Positions 20,776 to 31,715 of a stretch of DNA of 64,000 nucleotides are shown in pieces (the first letter of the stretch is position 1; every line of letters begins with the position of its first letter). The notes below the pieces were generated by a model, which saw nothing but the letters and a program-made list of their open reading frames with translations, was not told the origin of the DNA and ran no database searches. Made by a program: the position numbers and the translations under genes. The stretch is from Apodospora peruviana (taxonomy: Eukaryota > Ascomycota > Sordariomycetes > Sordariales > Lasiosphaeriaceae): the NCBI GenBank assembly GCA_033439685.1, contig JAUEDM010000002.1, forward strand, positions 3,534,001 through 3,598,000, written 5' to 3'.

Positions 20776-21042
20776 CATTGATTCAGGTTGATGGGACGAC
20801 GACATGTGGGAATGACTGGATGCCTCTACAGAAGTATTATAGACGAGATAGATAACATGATTTATGAGTAATGAAAATGTAATATGTATGACAAAACTGT
20901 TAGCTAGTGCTGGGCTTATCGCTTGATATATGCTTATGATCAAAGGGGGCGAGGAGAGGAAGTAAAGTATGCTTCAATTCAAATTTAGTTAGACAACACC
21001 TCAAATATGAGGTTGTGTCCCCCACCAATCAATAATCCAGCA

Positions 21043-21137
21043 GCCCGATTAGCTCAGCTGGTTAGAGCGTCGTACTAATAGAATCCCGGTTCTGTCAAGT
21101 CATGCGAAGGTCAACAGTTCAATCCTGTTATTGGGCA
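21043..21137 (+). tRNA. tRNA-Ile (anticodon AAU) with a 21-nt intron
   Basis: The acceptor stem GCCCGAT pairs with ATTGGGC (one G-U), with discriminator A. The D arm is GCTC...GAGC. The anticodon stem TCGTA pairs with TGCGA around loop CTAATAA, giving anticodon AAT. The T arm is AACAG-TTCAATC-CTGTT. An intron of about 21 nt lies one base 3' of the anticodon, the canonical position. Box A is good; box B is slightly degenerate (AGTTCAATCC). Confidence 0.85.
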
Positions 21138-22361
21138 TTATTCTTTTATCCCTTTCTTCTGGTCATTTTTAGCTAGCAAATAAGCAAACATAACAAACAA
21201 CCAACTAACTTAACCCCCATCCATTTCTTTTAGTTTTATCTTTTTGTTCGGCTTTGATGGTCTGTTTCAGAACATAGATAAAAAAGGTCTTCCTAATAGA
21301 CGTCTTCATAGCAGCACCATATGACGCAAAGCACAGGTTATCGTTGAGCTTTGATTTGCAGTAAGCAAAGACATTGTTTGAGGAAGCAGAGCGAAGAAGC
21401 TTCCCGCGTGGCTTCAAACATTTCGTCAGCATTGATACCGAAAACACCAACTTCGTCGGCTTGCCCGTCCGAGCGTGCAGAGTCGCCACCAAAGAAAAAC
21501 TTCGCCGTCAACTGCATCTGGGCATGTAGGGACGCCATCTAATCCCCACAACGTTTCCATCTAATGCCCAAATTGGCAATAAGAAAGAAAGGGAAGAAAG
21601 CCGTTGACCCGGGCGACGAATTGATCGAGACAGAACCCCGCACAGCCCGCAAATTTTCTCTCGGTGTGAATCTTACATCACAGTTTTGGTCGGAGAAGGA
21701 GGTTGGTTGGTAAAAACTCCCTGTTTCCTGGGCATAGAAAGAGGTGAAGCGAGAAGGTCTGACCGCGCGTGCGGGACACTGAAGGTTGGATTTGTTATAA
21801 AGAAGAGCAGAGGTCAGTGCGTTTGCAGGACGGGACAAGAGGAATTATGTCATTTCCCATATAGGTGGATATTCCACCATGGCCGTGAGGGGTTGTGATC
21901 GTCCACCACGTTCTGTCCGATCTCTTCGGTGGGGATCGGCAGCCACATGCCTGAGATGCCACGAACTGGTGGGCGGGCCTGCGATATACGAGCCTGATTG
22001 GGTCGGTGGTTGCCATTTGAGCAATGACATCTTGCTTTTTTGGCTCCTTGCCGGCCGTCCACAACTGACCTGGGATTCCTTGCTGATCTGGTTTATATCC
22101 CGTGTTGCTGATTATCTTTGCCCAGGTTGTAAATACCAAGAGATCTGCTTGTTGGCTTTTTTGCTTATTTGAACGCGATTTCTCGAATCCATGGGTGTCG
22201 GATCTGTGGAAAGCTCGTGGAAATCCTTGCCAGCAATACCATACCCAACCCATCATCGTGTGCTCAAGTTTCTTGGGTCTAATGCCACCCTCGCCTTTGG
22301 TCTAGATTATCGACTACTTGTCACCAAACAGACAACCTGAACATTGTAGAAAGGAGGAAAT
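21138..22361. other. Long intergenic region with one weak small ORF
   Basis: About 1.2 kb. Only a 66-codon ATG ORF on the minus strand (listed separately) looks even weakly protein-like. The stretch near 22300 is the leader of the 7TM gene. Confidence 0.4.
21338..21538 (-). CDS. Possible small protein, unknown
   Basis: An ATG ORF of 66 residues with balanced composition (MASLHAQMQLTAKFFFGGDS...) and no membrane segment or signal. I recognise no family and see no clear introns. It may be chance. Confidence 0.2.
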   Translation of the reverse strand: MASLHAQMQLTAKFFFGGDSARSDGQADEVGVFGINADEMFEATREASSLCFLKQCLCLLQIKAQR

Positions 22362-23834
22362 ATGGATGAAGACTGGGTCGACCAGCACCGGCAGAATGAA
22401 CTCATCGCCACCGCCGTGGTCATGACGACCTTGGCAGGTAAGTATCTAGCGACGACCCAAGGCCGTGATAGATCTTTTCCACTGACTCTGACTAGCGATT
22501 GTGGTGACGCTGAGGTTGATCAGTCGCTTCATTCTCATCAGGAATCCTGGGCCTGATGATTATTTCATCGCCGTGGCCATGCTCTTCACAATTGGCTATC
22601 TCATCGATATCTTCATCTTGCGAAATAACCACGTCGGATTCCCAATGACGATGCTCACTCCGCAGAACATGATAAACTTTATCAAGGCAAGACACCAGGT
22701 GCCAAACTGAGCGACCAAATGGCTAAGACTGTGATAGGCAACTCTGGCGATACAAGTCATGTACTACATCATCATCTGCTGCATCAAGGTCTCCATCCTG
22801 TTTACCTATCTCCGGTTTGCTGTCTCAAAGACATTCCGCATGCTCTGCATCGGAACCATCGTGCTGCACTGCATCTTCTTTTTCATCTGCTTCGTCACGA
22901 CCCTGGCGCAGTGCAAGCCGCTGCACAAGATGTGGGACATGACAGGTACTGTGCCAGGCACATGCATCAACACGACGGCCTTCTTCTACTGTGAGTAATT
23001 ACTTTGTACCACCATCCGGTCCTTTTCATAATCTCAGAAAGACCGTACCATCTAATTTGCACAGTCACATCCGCATTCAACATCGTAACCGACATCTGGA
23101 TCCTCCTGCTGCCCATCAAGACCCTGCGCGAAATCAACCGCCCGAACCGTGAAAAGATTGCCCTCTTCCTCATCTTCGGCGTCGGCACTTTTGCGGCCGT
23201 GGCCTCCATCGTCCGCCTCCACACCATCTACACCTACACGCTCGCGACCGACCCGTTCCGGGAGGGCATCCTGGTGAACCTGTGGTCCATGATCGAGGTG
23301 ACCATCGCCATAAGCTGCGCGAGCGTGTCGGCCCTCAAACCCATCTTCAGCAGACGGCAGCGCCGCATCACGCGCGCCGCTGTATCAAAATCTGGGACCA
23401 CCTCGTCGTCGAGGTACGGAACGCAGTCCCAGGTGACTCAACAGCAACAGCACAGCTGGAGTCCGTGGCATATTCGCTTGGGCAGCAAAGACTACGGCTT
23501 GTGGGGTTCTTCCTCTAAAGACCCGCAGCAGACTAGCCAGTCGACTGACACAACGACCGGAATCGGATCGGATGAGATGGGGTCGCCTTCGACGGCGGAG
23601 ATGGGCCACGCGAGGACGATGGAGATGGTGTTTCCGCCGCAGAGGCCGAGGTTGGTTGCGCTGCAGCCTACTAATGGTGGTAGGGGAGGACCTGGAGCGG
23701 AGCCCGAGCCGGAGACGTCGGAGAGTAGCATGATTATCTTCTCGCCGCTTAGTGAGGTGAGGAGATTACCGGGACATAATGGGGAGGACGGTGGGCTGAG
23801 TAGCTCGGGGAGTATTTTGGTGTTGCAGAGGTAA
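22362..23834 (+). CDS. Rhodopsin-domain (PTH11-like) seven-TM integral membrane protein
   Basis: Four exons (22362-22437, 22496-22686, 22738-22990, 23065-23834) give 429 residues in phase. Intron 2 uses GC rather than GT at its donor (GCAAG). The only GT alternative would leave a 39-nt intron. Seven hydrophobic segments lie between about 15 and 300. Family marks include RNPGPDDYFIAVAM after segment 1, CCIKVSILFTYLRF, QCKPLHKMWD with the conserved Trp, CINTTAFFY, and FNIVTDIWILLLPIKTL. The cytosolic tail (about 130 residues) is Ser/Thr/Gln-rich and variable, as usual. Such proteins are candidate surface receptors; some PTH11 relatives sense host cues. The ligand is unknown. A second member lies at 39.9 kb. 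Confidence 0.87.
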
Positions 23835-24314
23835 GACGGAGTGGTGTTGATGAGAGAGAAAAGGGAGCGTGCAGCTGTGCGTCCGGGTGCGTGTTACGAA
23901 TAATGATGATGTTCAGTTACGTGTATTAATGAATGGGTTCGGGTTCGAACCGTGTTTACGCTGTTTTATATTTGGGTGTCAGGGTTTTGGGACTTGGTCA
24001 AGCAAGCGTTATCACTAAAATTAATACCTCCAACCACCGGTCGATGGAATAGGTAGTGTTAATGATAGTTTGGGGCATCACGATGATATGTATCATTGAC
24101 TCGTCCGTCACCTCTAAGATGCCTTTGGGTCTGGATCATGAGAGCGTGATATCGTGCTGTCATCTCGTAAAATATATTGCAGTTAGGTCGCCCCTAAATG
24201 GTAGATTGGCCTCCGCACCCTCCTTCCCTCCCTCATCGTCCCTTCTCCCGCACCGAGCCAAGAGTACCCATGCATAAGGGGCCCAAGTTCACCAGGACTC
24301 ATAGCTCCGTGTGA
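23835..24314. other. Intergenic region between convergent genes
   Basis: About 480 bp between the 3' ends of two convergent genes; nothing recognised. Confidence 0.45.
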
Positions 24315-24629
24315 TTACCAGTGGTTGGCAAATTGCCTGACCATCTCAGCCTCATCTGCAGCACTCATACGTCGTCGTTGCTTCTTGGTGGTTTCGCCAT
24401 GAGCAGGACTATGGCGCGATTTGTCACGCGATGAAGAATTGTCTACCGTAGCAGAGGCGTTCGTGTTTTTCTGCTTGTCGGCAGGCTCCTCTTTGATGGA
24501 AGCCTTGCGCGGAGTGATGGCTGTGTCCTTTGTCTTGTCGTGTGTGGTTTGCTCATCGGAAGTGGAGGCGACGTCAACATCATCATTGCTGATCGACTGT
24601 TGAGCTTGTTTGGATAGGCTCGGACCCAT
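24315..24629 (-). CDS. Small hydrophilic protein, unknown
   Basis: An uninterrupted ATG ORF of 104 residues. The start has a very good context (gtcaaaATGg), and a TATAAATA box lies about 142 nt upstream, which together make it more than a chance ORF. The sequence is Ser/Thr/Asp/Lys-rich and probably disordered, with a basic KKQRRR patch and a short helix AADEAEMVRQFANHW at the end. The start MGPSLSK resembles an N-myristoylation signal (Gly2, Ser6), an inference only. It lies just downstream of, and on the same strand as, the first NACHT gene. I recognise no family. Confidence 0.55.
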   Translation of the reverse strand: MGPSLSKQAQQSISNDDVDVASTSDEQTTHDKTKDTAITPRKASIKEEPADKQKNTNASATVDNSSSRDKSRHSPAHGETTKKQRRRMSAADEAEMVRQFANHW

Positions 24630-25185
24630 TTTGACGGATGTGAGGTTGAGATCTCAATGCAGGTATGAGAGAATGATATCGTTGTGCCTGGTTGGGTTGG
24701 ACTGCCCGGTTGTTGGTCGTTGGTTGGTGGTTTAAGGTTGCCGTGAGAGATAAATGAGAAGTTAGGGCGTATTTATATGGGAACGTGAATGGTGAGTTGA
24801 GCATGAGCAGGTCAAAATTACCAGGGTGAATGTGCACAATGAAACGAAGCGCTGAATATTTCGGATTGAACCTAGTGATAATGTGGCAATGGCGCTCAGC
24901 TGAGGCGCAAACAACTGCGGTGACGCGGTCTTAGACACCTCCTGGTAACGATTGCCATTCACCTAACTAGACGTGCTTCACTACAAATCATGGTCACCGC
25001 TTAAGACCGTCTGACTCTGAGGACGAAACATATCCCATATCAAGTGAGTCGGAGACTTCAACGTGTTTCTACGGCTTTCTACGGTCAACCTGTTTTGAAA
25101 TGTCTTGGTGACGGGGACGATGGTTCAACCATATCAGCATACCGAAGGATATTTGTGACAATGGCCGGTTGCTTGGCAGCTGGCC
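24630..25185. other. Promoter of the small protein and 3' flank of the NACHT gene
   Basis: About 560 bp. A TATA element sits at 24771-24778 on the minus strand. No other feature seen. Confidence 0.5.
24771..24778 (-). promoter_or_regulatory. TATA element of the 104-residue protein gene
   Basis: Reads TATAAATA on the minus strand, about 142 nt upstream of the ATG at 24629. Confidence 0.5.
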
Positions 25186-28100
25186 TCAGTGCCAACTGCT
25201 CGATCCCCTGTTTTGCCGTTTACTACCTTCTCTTGGACCTCTCGCCGAAGCGGAATTATTTGCAGGAGTTTGCTTTGTGGGGAGAGAAAGCCGTCTCTTT
25301 CTAGCTCTAGGGCCACCATTCCAACGCCCACCGGCCCTGATAAGCTGAAGTAACTGGTCCTGGTAGTAATCAATAGTATCCGAGTCAGAAATGGCTGACT
25401 CTATAATATCCAGAAAGCCGCCATCGTCATCAAGATTCATGCAGTGTTTGATGATTCTCTGCAATATACCAGACACAAGATCCAGTGTACGACAACGAGT
25501 GGCCGGTGTCGTCTCAGGCCTAGCAGAGAGCCAGTGACAGACATCGAGTATTGCAGATCTGTTTACACCCATCTCCACGATCTTGGGCGACGTGGAGGTA
25601 ATGCCGCTTGCAAGGCAAGGGCGTGCCCGAAGGAAAGCATCCAAAGTCGTGAGATAACTCTCTTCAAGTCCGCTGATGTATAGTTGGTGTCGGTCTTGAC
25701 TCCAGACTTCTAGGAATCTGGCAAATATGGTCTTTACTCTCATCGAGCGACCTGATGGCATGCTGTCGGGATCGGCTCCGTGGGATAGGAAAACGCCAAA
25801 CGTCCTGTTTTGAACCACATTTGCGAAGTTGCTCCAGTTGTCTTTCCGAGGATCGCTTCTGTACATATAAAGCTCAGTAAAATAGAACCAAGGACTATAT
25901 CCCGGAAATCCTTTTTCTGAGAGACAAGTTGGAGTATAGTTGAGCTCTTCGTCATGCCTACTGAGTAGGAGCTTGAGCATTTCGACCGACGGAGGTATTC
26001 TATCCCACCAGCCTCCCAATGGGGCAATCGCCGAATAGAGGGGAGAGATTTCAAAGCCGGCAAAGTACTCGCCCGAGCTTTGAAGCTTCAACCTAACGTA
26101 GGGTGCAAGCTCATGCCTGACAACCTGTTCCCTGAAGAGCACCTTACCGTCGCAGGGTTCCCTGAAGATGCTCATAACTTTCACCTGCGACGATTCTACC
26201 AATTCGGCCACTGCTCTCTCATATTCGTCCAGTGTTTGCTCCACTGAGCCTCTGGATTCTGGATCCAATGATGTCTCCAGGCCCTCAGCAGCGTAGATCA
26301 AAGCATCGTTTAGCTGATCGATGAAGGAGCCTGTGTTCTCGCCAATCTGTCGCCTGAACACGGCGGCAATCTCAGCATGGTAGTGAGAAGTTGTTTTCAG
26401 GTGAGCTAGTAATGCCTTCGCAATAGAGTGAAAAACGTTGAAGTTCGCAGGTAGCTTAGACGCCAGGTAATTGCTCATGTCGCGAGTCAAAAGGAAATCT
26501 CGGACCGTACGATGGAGAAATTCGACCCGGTTATGATAATAGCGCGTCTCGAGTAAGCCTTTGGTTCGAGCGTTGATTCTTCGCCGACACTGCTCTCGCC
26601 TCCTTTCAGTCTCGAGATTGGACACCGCGTCGACGGGACAAAGGATGGCGTAGTCGTGTTCTTCGAAATTCTTTTCCAGATGCCAGTATATGTCCAAGGG
26701 CAAAGGCTGGAAAGCGTGAATGGCAACCTCCAAGGCCCCGGCCATTTTGGGGTGGTATATGATGTCTACGCTGTCCAAAATATGCTTGAACAGCTGCTCC
26801 AAGCCCACGGGGAGTCTGTCGAGTCTCTTCTGCATGTCTGTGATGGTGTCATCGTTTGACAGACCCTCCCTTAACGACCGCGTCACTAAAAACGCCCAGA
26901 GAAACACACCCTCCGCCCTGCGCGTTACTTGCTCCACAAGAGAGGTTTTTGTTTTCTTGTCCAGTTCGGTCGACTCAAGTTTCCACCTTGGGTGTGTCTC
27001 CAGCTGATCTTGTGCAAACTTGCGAATATCGGACTCGGTCAAGTCCTGCATGTATACTTTCTGCGCAGTACTGGCTCCAAAGCTGTCTTCGAATACTACC
27101 CAAGGGCGACTTGAGAGACAGATTTTGATGCTTGGCGACAACGACATGGCTCTCAAGACAGCGCAAAGCTCGGTTTGGTCGTTGTCGTACTCGTCCAGCC
27201 CATCGATGAAGAAGCAGAATCTGAGCGGGATGTTTTCCGAGGCTGCAACAGCTCGCAACGTATCTGAGAGCTCCTTTATGGTCCATTGAGAAGTAGAATT
27301 GATCAAGTTGTCCTGCTGTGTGATCCAATCGCCGCGCTTCGCCGCAGCCCAGCGATCTGGACATACAACCGGAATGCAAGCTGGGTAACTCGCGAAAATA
27401 TCAAACAGCAGCGACTGGAGAAGGCCCTGGTAGGAATTTTGCATTGTCGTCCCGGCACTCCAGAAATAGTGAGAAGCTATCACAAGCTCTCTCGGGTGCG
27501 CCCAATCTTTCAACAGCTCCCTCGTTGACCGATGGTCGGCGAGAAACTTGATGAACGTCGACTTGCCAGATCCAGCCTTGCCAGAAACCCAAAAGATTCC
27601 GGATCCTTCACTGAGCCAGTTGGAAAGTGTGGAGTTGAACGCCCACTGAAATGTCTCCCTGTGGGCTTCTGGGATCGCATGGTGTCGAATAGGTCGCGAG
27701 TCATAATTTAAACTGGACGTAACGATTTTGGCCTGCATGTATTCTTCAGCCCACGCCAATTTCGAGAGCAGGTCCGTGAGCTTGGTCAGTTGCTCCGAAG
27801 AAAATCGGGTTTCAGTGGTGGATGCATCGTTTTCCATAGCTTCAAAGTTGCTGTCCAGCTTGAGCTTTGCCAGATCTATGCACATTGAATCAAGGGTTGA
27901 CTGCTGAGGTCCAAGTATTTGGCGATTGTTGCTCATCGATTCCACCATATAGCTTAGCTGGGTCATCTGATAGCTACACTGTCTATTAGAATAACTGCCT
28001 GGGCAAATTGTATCCCTGTGTTTCATACCTGATGATTGAACCGACATGCATTGACATAAGTCTTTGAACCCTATCCAGTCGTGTTTCGATGGTAGCGATC

Positions 28101-28501
28101 TTGTCCTTTCCCAGTCCGGTCTTCAAGGCGACCTTCACACTCTTGATGGCTCGACGGCGGCCATTCGGAACCCTGAGAGATTGAAGGACGTGGAGGATCT
28201 TGTCACAGTCCTCCTTGCAGCTCAAAGCAAGTTGGCGAAGTGCTCTCGCGTCCTCTGGCGGTTGCGACTGAAACGAGGATCCTTGGGGCTTGCCATCGGA
28301 AATACTCTCTGGGACTTTCGGATCTCCTAGGTTTGCGCTGAAATCACGAAACTTGGTGTATATCTCTTCCAGCTGCAGGTTCTCAATTGAGGTGCCATCC
28401 TTTGACTGGTAGATGAGCTTGGAGGTTGAGATCAACCTGGTGGTGAAGTCGACAAAGGTGACAACGCCGCTTGCCACCCCGAGAGCCGAGATGGGATCCA
28501 T
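25186..28501 (-). CDS. NACHT-domain STAND NTPase (fungal NLR-like) 1
   Basis: Two exons (28501-28029 and 27973-25186, 55-nt intron) join in phase to 1086 residues. The N-terminal region (MDPISALGVASGVVTFVDFTTRL, to about 150) matches the helical N-terminal domain common on fungal NLR-like proteins. The NACHT domain follows, with Walker A GKAGSGKST at about 289-297, Walker B FFIDGLDEYD at about 412-421, a sensor-like CLSSRPW, and the conserved FLHRTVRDFLLT block in the winged-helix part. No ankyrin, WD40 or TPR repeats follow. The last 50 residues are basic and disordered (RARKRRLSLP). Fungal NLRs act in non-self recognition and cell death by ATP-driven oligomerisation; role here is inferred. 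It is divergent from the GH30 gene. Confidence 0.88.
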
Positions 28502-29602
28502 TGCTGAGAAGAAAATGCGGATCGCGACCGGTCAAATATTCTGATGTCGCCGACGTCATGGAAATTGGAAAATTGAGTTGGAAGGTGCGATCTGCTCGGC
28601 GCTTCGTTGATGCCTGACGGCCTGCTTCAGCCTCCAGGCGGCCTCTAGTCTGGAACCACGTGCATCTTTTCCACATGTTACCCCAAAACAGCTGTGCTCC
28701 TGATCCTGTTATGCATTCACCGCTTCCCTGCATAACAAGCACTACCAATAGCAACCTGAGATAACCCATCACTGATAATCCTGTGTAGACGAGTACCACA
28801 ACACACACCACACAACAGAGAAGAAAGCGAAAAGTAAGTACTAGGCCGATTCTTCATTTCACTAACCGAAAGGACGGACGGGCTATATAGTACCTTTCCC
28901 ATAAAATTATCCGATATTTTATGTGGCGTAGCTGTATCAGAGACTCTAGTAGGCAAGCATCCAAGGTTGCGAGCTTGCAGTACATGTGGATGATTTCCTC
29001 ATCCCCGGTGTATATGAGAAGACTGCTGTCCAGTCCTGCTGGTCCATCATCACCACCACTCGGAACAAAAATGCCACGCCAAGCACCCAATCAGGTCATA
29101 CAAAACATTAAACAAAAGTCAATGGCAGCCAAGACAACATGGTGACGAGCTCACGGACGACCTGGGTGAAAGGAGAAGCCAGATTCATATAAAATTTCCG
29201 CCAACCACGTCTGTTTTCTTTCTCCCTTCTTTCCCCCACACCTTACCACGGCAGATCGATAATTTTCCGACAAGACGCTGCGGGTGCATCGCGGCAACTT
29301 TGGAGTGTGGGGAATCCCTGTTCTGCGGCGTTACCCTTCTGGATAAATTGGGCGAAGGGATATATAAGAAAATAAAAAAGCCATACGTGGTAATAGTTCT
29401 GGATAGCGAATACTACCGGTTGTTGATGAATAACAATATCCAGGTCTTTCCAGAAGATGGGGAAACTGGGGTATCAACTAGTCGGAGCGTGGATGTGCTG
29501 CGGAGATTTTAAGTCGCAAATTCGTTAATAGAGGGCGGCTCCTGTCCTTCAGGGCCAGATGATGTTTGTTGAAGATAGCCATCAATTTGTGCGTATAGCA
29601 TA
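28502..29602. other. Divergent promoter region of NACHT 1 and GH30
   Basis: About 1.1 kb between two divergent starts. A TATATAAG box at 29361-29368 fits the GH30 gene. No convincing ORF with an ATG. Confidence 0.5.
29361..29368 (+). promoter_or_regulatory. TATA element upstream of GH30
   Basis: TATATAAG, about 240 nt upstream of the GH30 ATG; plausible if the leader is long. Confidence 0.4.
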
Positions 29603-31100
29603 ATGCATTCCTTGAAAGCCGCGTTGTTCCTCCTCGGCCTTGTGCCGGGGCTGGCACTGGCTGGCACACATCTCGAGCGCCGACAGACAACAGGTATCAC
29701 CGTTGACCTATCAAAAACATACCAAACAATGGACGGTTTCGGGACATCAGAGGCCTTCCAGCGCGCTGTGACGATGAAGCGACTTTCGGAAACCGAGCAA
29801 CGGAAATTCCTCGATCTCATGTTCAGCCCGGAAAAGGGGGCCGCTTTGAGCATCCTCCGCAACGGCATCGGGTCCTCGCCAGACATGTCGGATGATCACA
29901 TGGTCTCAATCCAGCCAAAAAACCCAGGCGGGCCAAAAGCCGAACCCAAATATACCTGGGACAAGTCCGATAACGGACAACTGTGGGTGTCGACCGAGGC
30001 CGTGTACACGTACGGCGTCAAGACCATCTACGCGAACGCGTGGAGTGCGCCGGGATACATGAAGACGAACGGCAACGACGCCAACGGTGGCAATCTGTGC
30101 GGCGTGTCCGGGGCCAGCTGCTCGAGTGGCGACTGGAAGCAGGCATACGCAGACTATCTTGTCAAGTACATTCAGTTCTATGCGGCTGAGAACATCACTG
30201 TCACTCACCTGGGTTTCCTCAACGAACCGGATCTCACGTAAATAACACCCGAGTCCTTCCACCTGCTTCGTCGATACGCGTCCTAACCCTCGTGACAGAA
30301 CCTCATACGCTTCGATGCGCTCTTCCGGCACCCAGGCAGCAGATTTCATCAAGGTCCTTCGACCGACTCTCGACAAAGCCAATCTGGGCTCCGTCTCGAT
30401 AAACTGCTGCGACAGCATGGGCTGGTCGACCATGAACACGATGCTGGGCCAGATGCGCTCGGTCGAATCGATGTTGGGCGTTGCGACGGGTCACGCCTAC
30501 AGCTCCGGGCCGTCATCCCCGCTCCCAGTGAAGACCAAGACGTGGATGACCGAGGCCGCTGACAACAACGGCGCGTGGACAAGTGCATGGTACTCCAACG
30601 GCGGCGCGGGTGAGGGCATGACGTGGGCTAACAACATCTACTCGGCCATCACAAGCGGCAACGTGTCGGCGTACCTGTACTGGATCGGCGGGCAGGATCG
30701 GAGCAGCAACACCAACAGCAAGCTGATCCGGGTCGTCAACAAGGCAGTGGAGCCGTCGAAGCGGCTGTGGGCCATGGCGAACTGGAGCCGGTTCGTGCGG
30801 CCAGGTGCGGTGCGCGTGGGCGCGTCAGGGAGCGGTGTCAGGACGACGGCGTTCCGGAACGTGGATGGGATGGTGTCGGTGCAAGTCATCAACAGCGGGA
30901 ACTCGGAGCGTGCGATGACCATCACGGTAGGTGGCGGTGACTTCACGGCTGCCAATTCGACGGCGTGGGTGACGGATAACAAGAATGACTGCAGCCAGAT
31001 CGATGCGAGCGTCGATGCCTCCGGGAAGGTGGTCACCGGAAAGGCGCCGTCGAGGAGCATGGTGACGTTTGTTTTGCGGCCAGCAGCAAAAGCTTATTAG
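29603..31100 (+). CDS. Secreted glycoside hydrolase family 30 enzyme
   Basis: Two exons (29603-30237 and 30299-31100) join in phase to 478 residues. A signal peptide of about 20 residues is followed by a possible Kex2-type ERR. The GH30 barrel starts with YQTMDGFGTSEAF, a known family start. Glu208 in FLNEPD is the expected acid/base and Glu297 in WMTEAAD the expected nucleophile. A short beta-sandwich with VVNKAVEPSKRLWAMANWSRFVRPG closes the protein, as in the family. GH30 enzymes of this type attack xylan (glucuronoxylan) or beta-1,6-linked galactan or glucan in plant or fungal walls; I cannot fix the substrate. The length is normal and no carbohydrate-binding module is seen. Confidence 0.88.
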
Positions 31101-31236
31101 TCGATGTAAAGTTCAATGACATGACCGCAAATTTCATCTGATATTTTCTTCATCCATCTCGGTCGGTCCTGTGGCATAAAAGAAAGATGCAAAAGGGGAA
31201 ACAACTCTTCCGGAGTAGAGTTGGATAGGGATATCT

Positions 31237-31331
31237 TGACAAGAGTGGGATTCGAACCCACGCCCTTTCGGACTGCGAAATTCAGCTGGAATTCCTGAAC
31301 ACAGCGCCTTAGACCGCTCGGCCATCTTGCC
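31237..31331 (-). tRNA. tRNA-Leu (anticodon CAG) with a 15-nt intron
   Basis: On the minus strand the acceptor stem GGCAAGA pairs with TCTTGTC (one G-U), discriminator A. The D arm has GCC...GGC. The anticodon stem CTGTG pairs with CGCAG around TTCAGG plus T, giving CAG. An intron of about 15 nt lies after the base 3' of the anticodon. A long variable arm (TCC-GAAA-GGG) marks a class II tRNA. The T arm is GTGGG-TTCGAAT-CCCAC with a perfect box B. Confidence 0.9.
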
Positions 31332-31715
31332 AGTTGTTGTTATTGTTAGAATATTGTTGAGTAAAGTGGCTCCAATCTCTGTTCCGGAGTCGATTCTCGT
31401 GCTGAGTTTGTGCGTGAATGGAGCCGTGAATGGAGCCATAGGCTTCGAGGTGGGCGGGGATGTTGTGGGTCTGTCCCTTCACCAGCGAATCACATGATAC
31501 AATACTACAATGGTTCGCGCCAAGCCCAGCCATTTCGGCTCGCTCACCTTCCACCGAGAGCTTGGCCCCTCAGTGAATTGACAAACGCAGCTCATTTCAA
31601 TCCTTTGTCGACATACCGAACCATATAGCGGCGCAACACATCCTCAGCTGCGGACTTTCCTGCCACCGCACAATCTGCAGATATCAGTCGCAGACGCGGC
31701 AACAAACCAGAAAAG
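31332..31715. other. TAF6 promoter and leader
   Basis: 384 bp between the tRNA and the TAF6 start codon. No ORF of note and no TATA, as usual for a housekeeping gene. Confidence 0.45.

Noticed and set aside
23938..23955. tRNA B-box-like GGTTCGAACC
   Set aside because: No acceptor, D or anticodon arm can be built around it.
28854..29090. 78-codon minus-strand ORF between NACHT 1 and GH30
   Set aside because: Starts with TTG, no ATG, no homology that I recognise.
31134..31439. Minus-strand ORF containing MAERSKALCSG
   Set aside because: This is the well-known false translation of a tRNA-Leu gene, which lies at 31237-31331.
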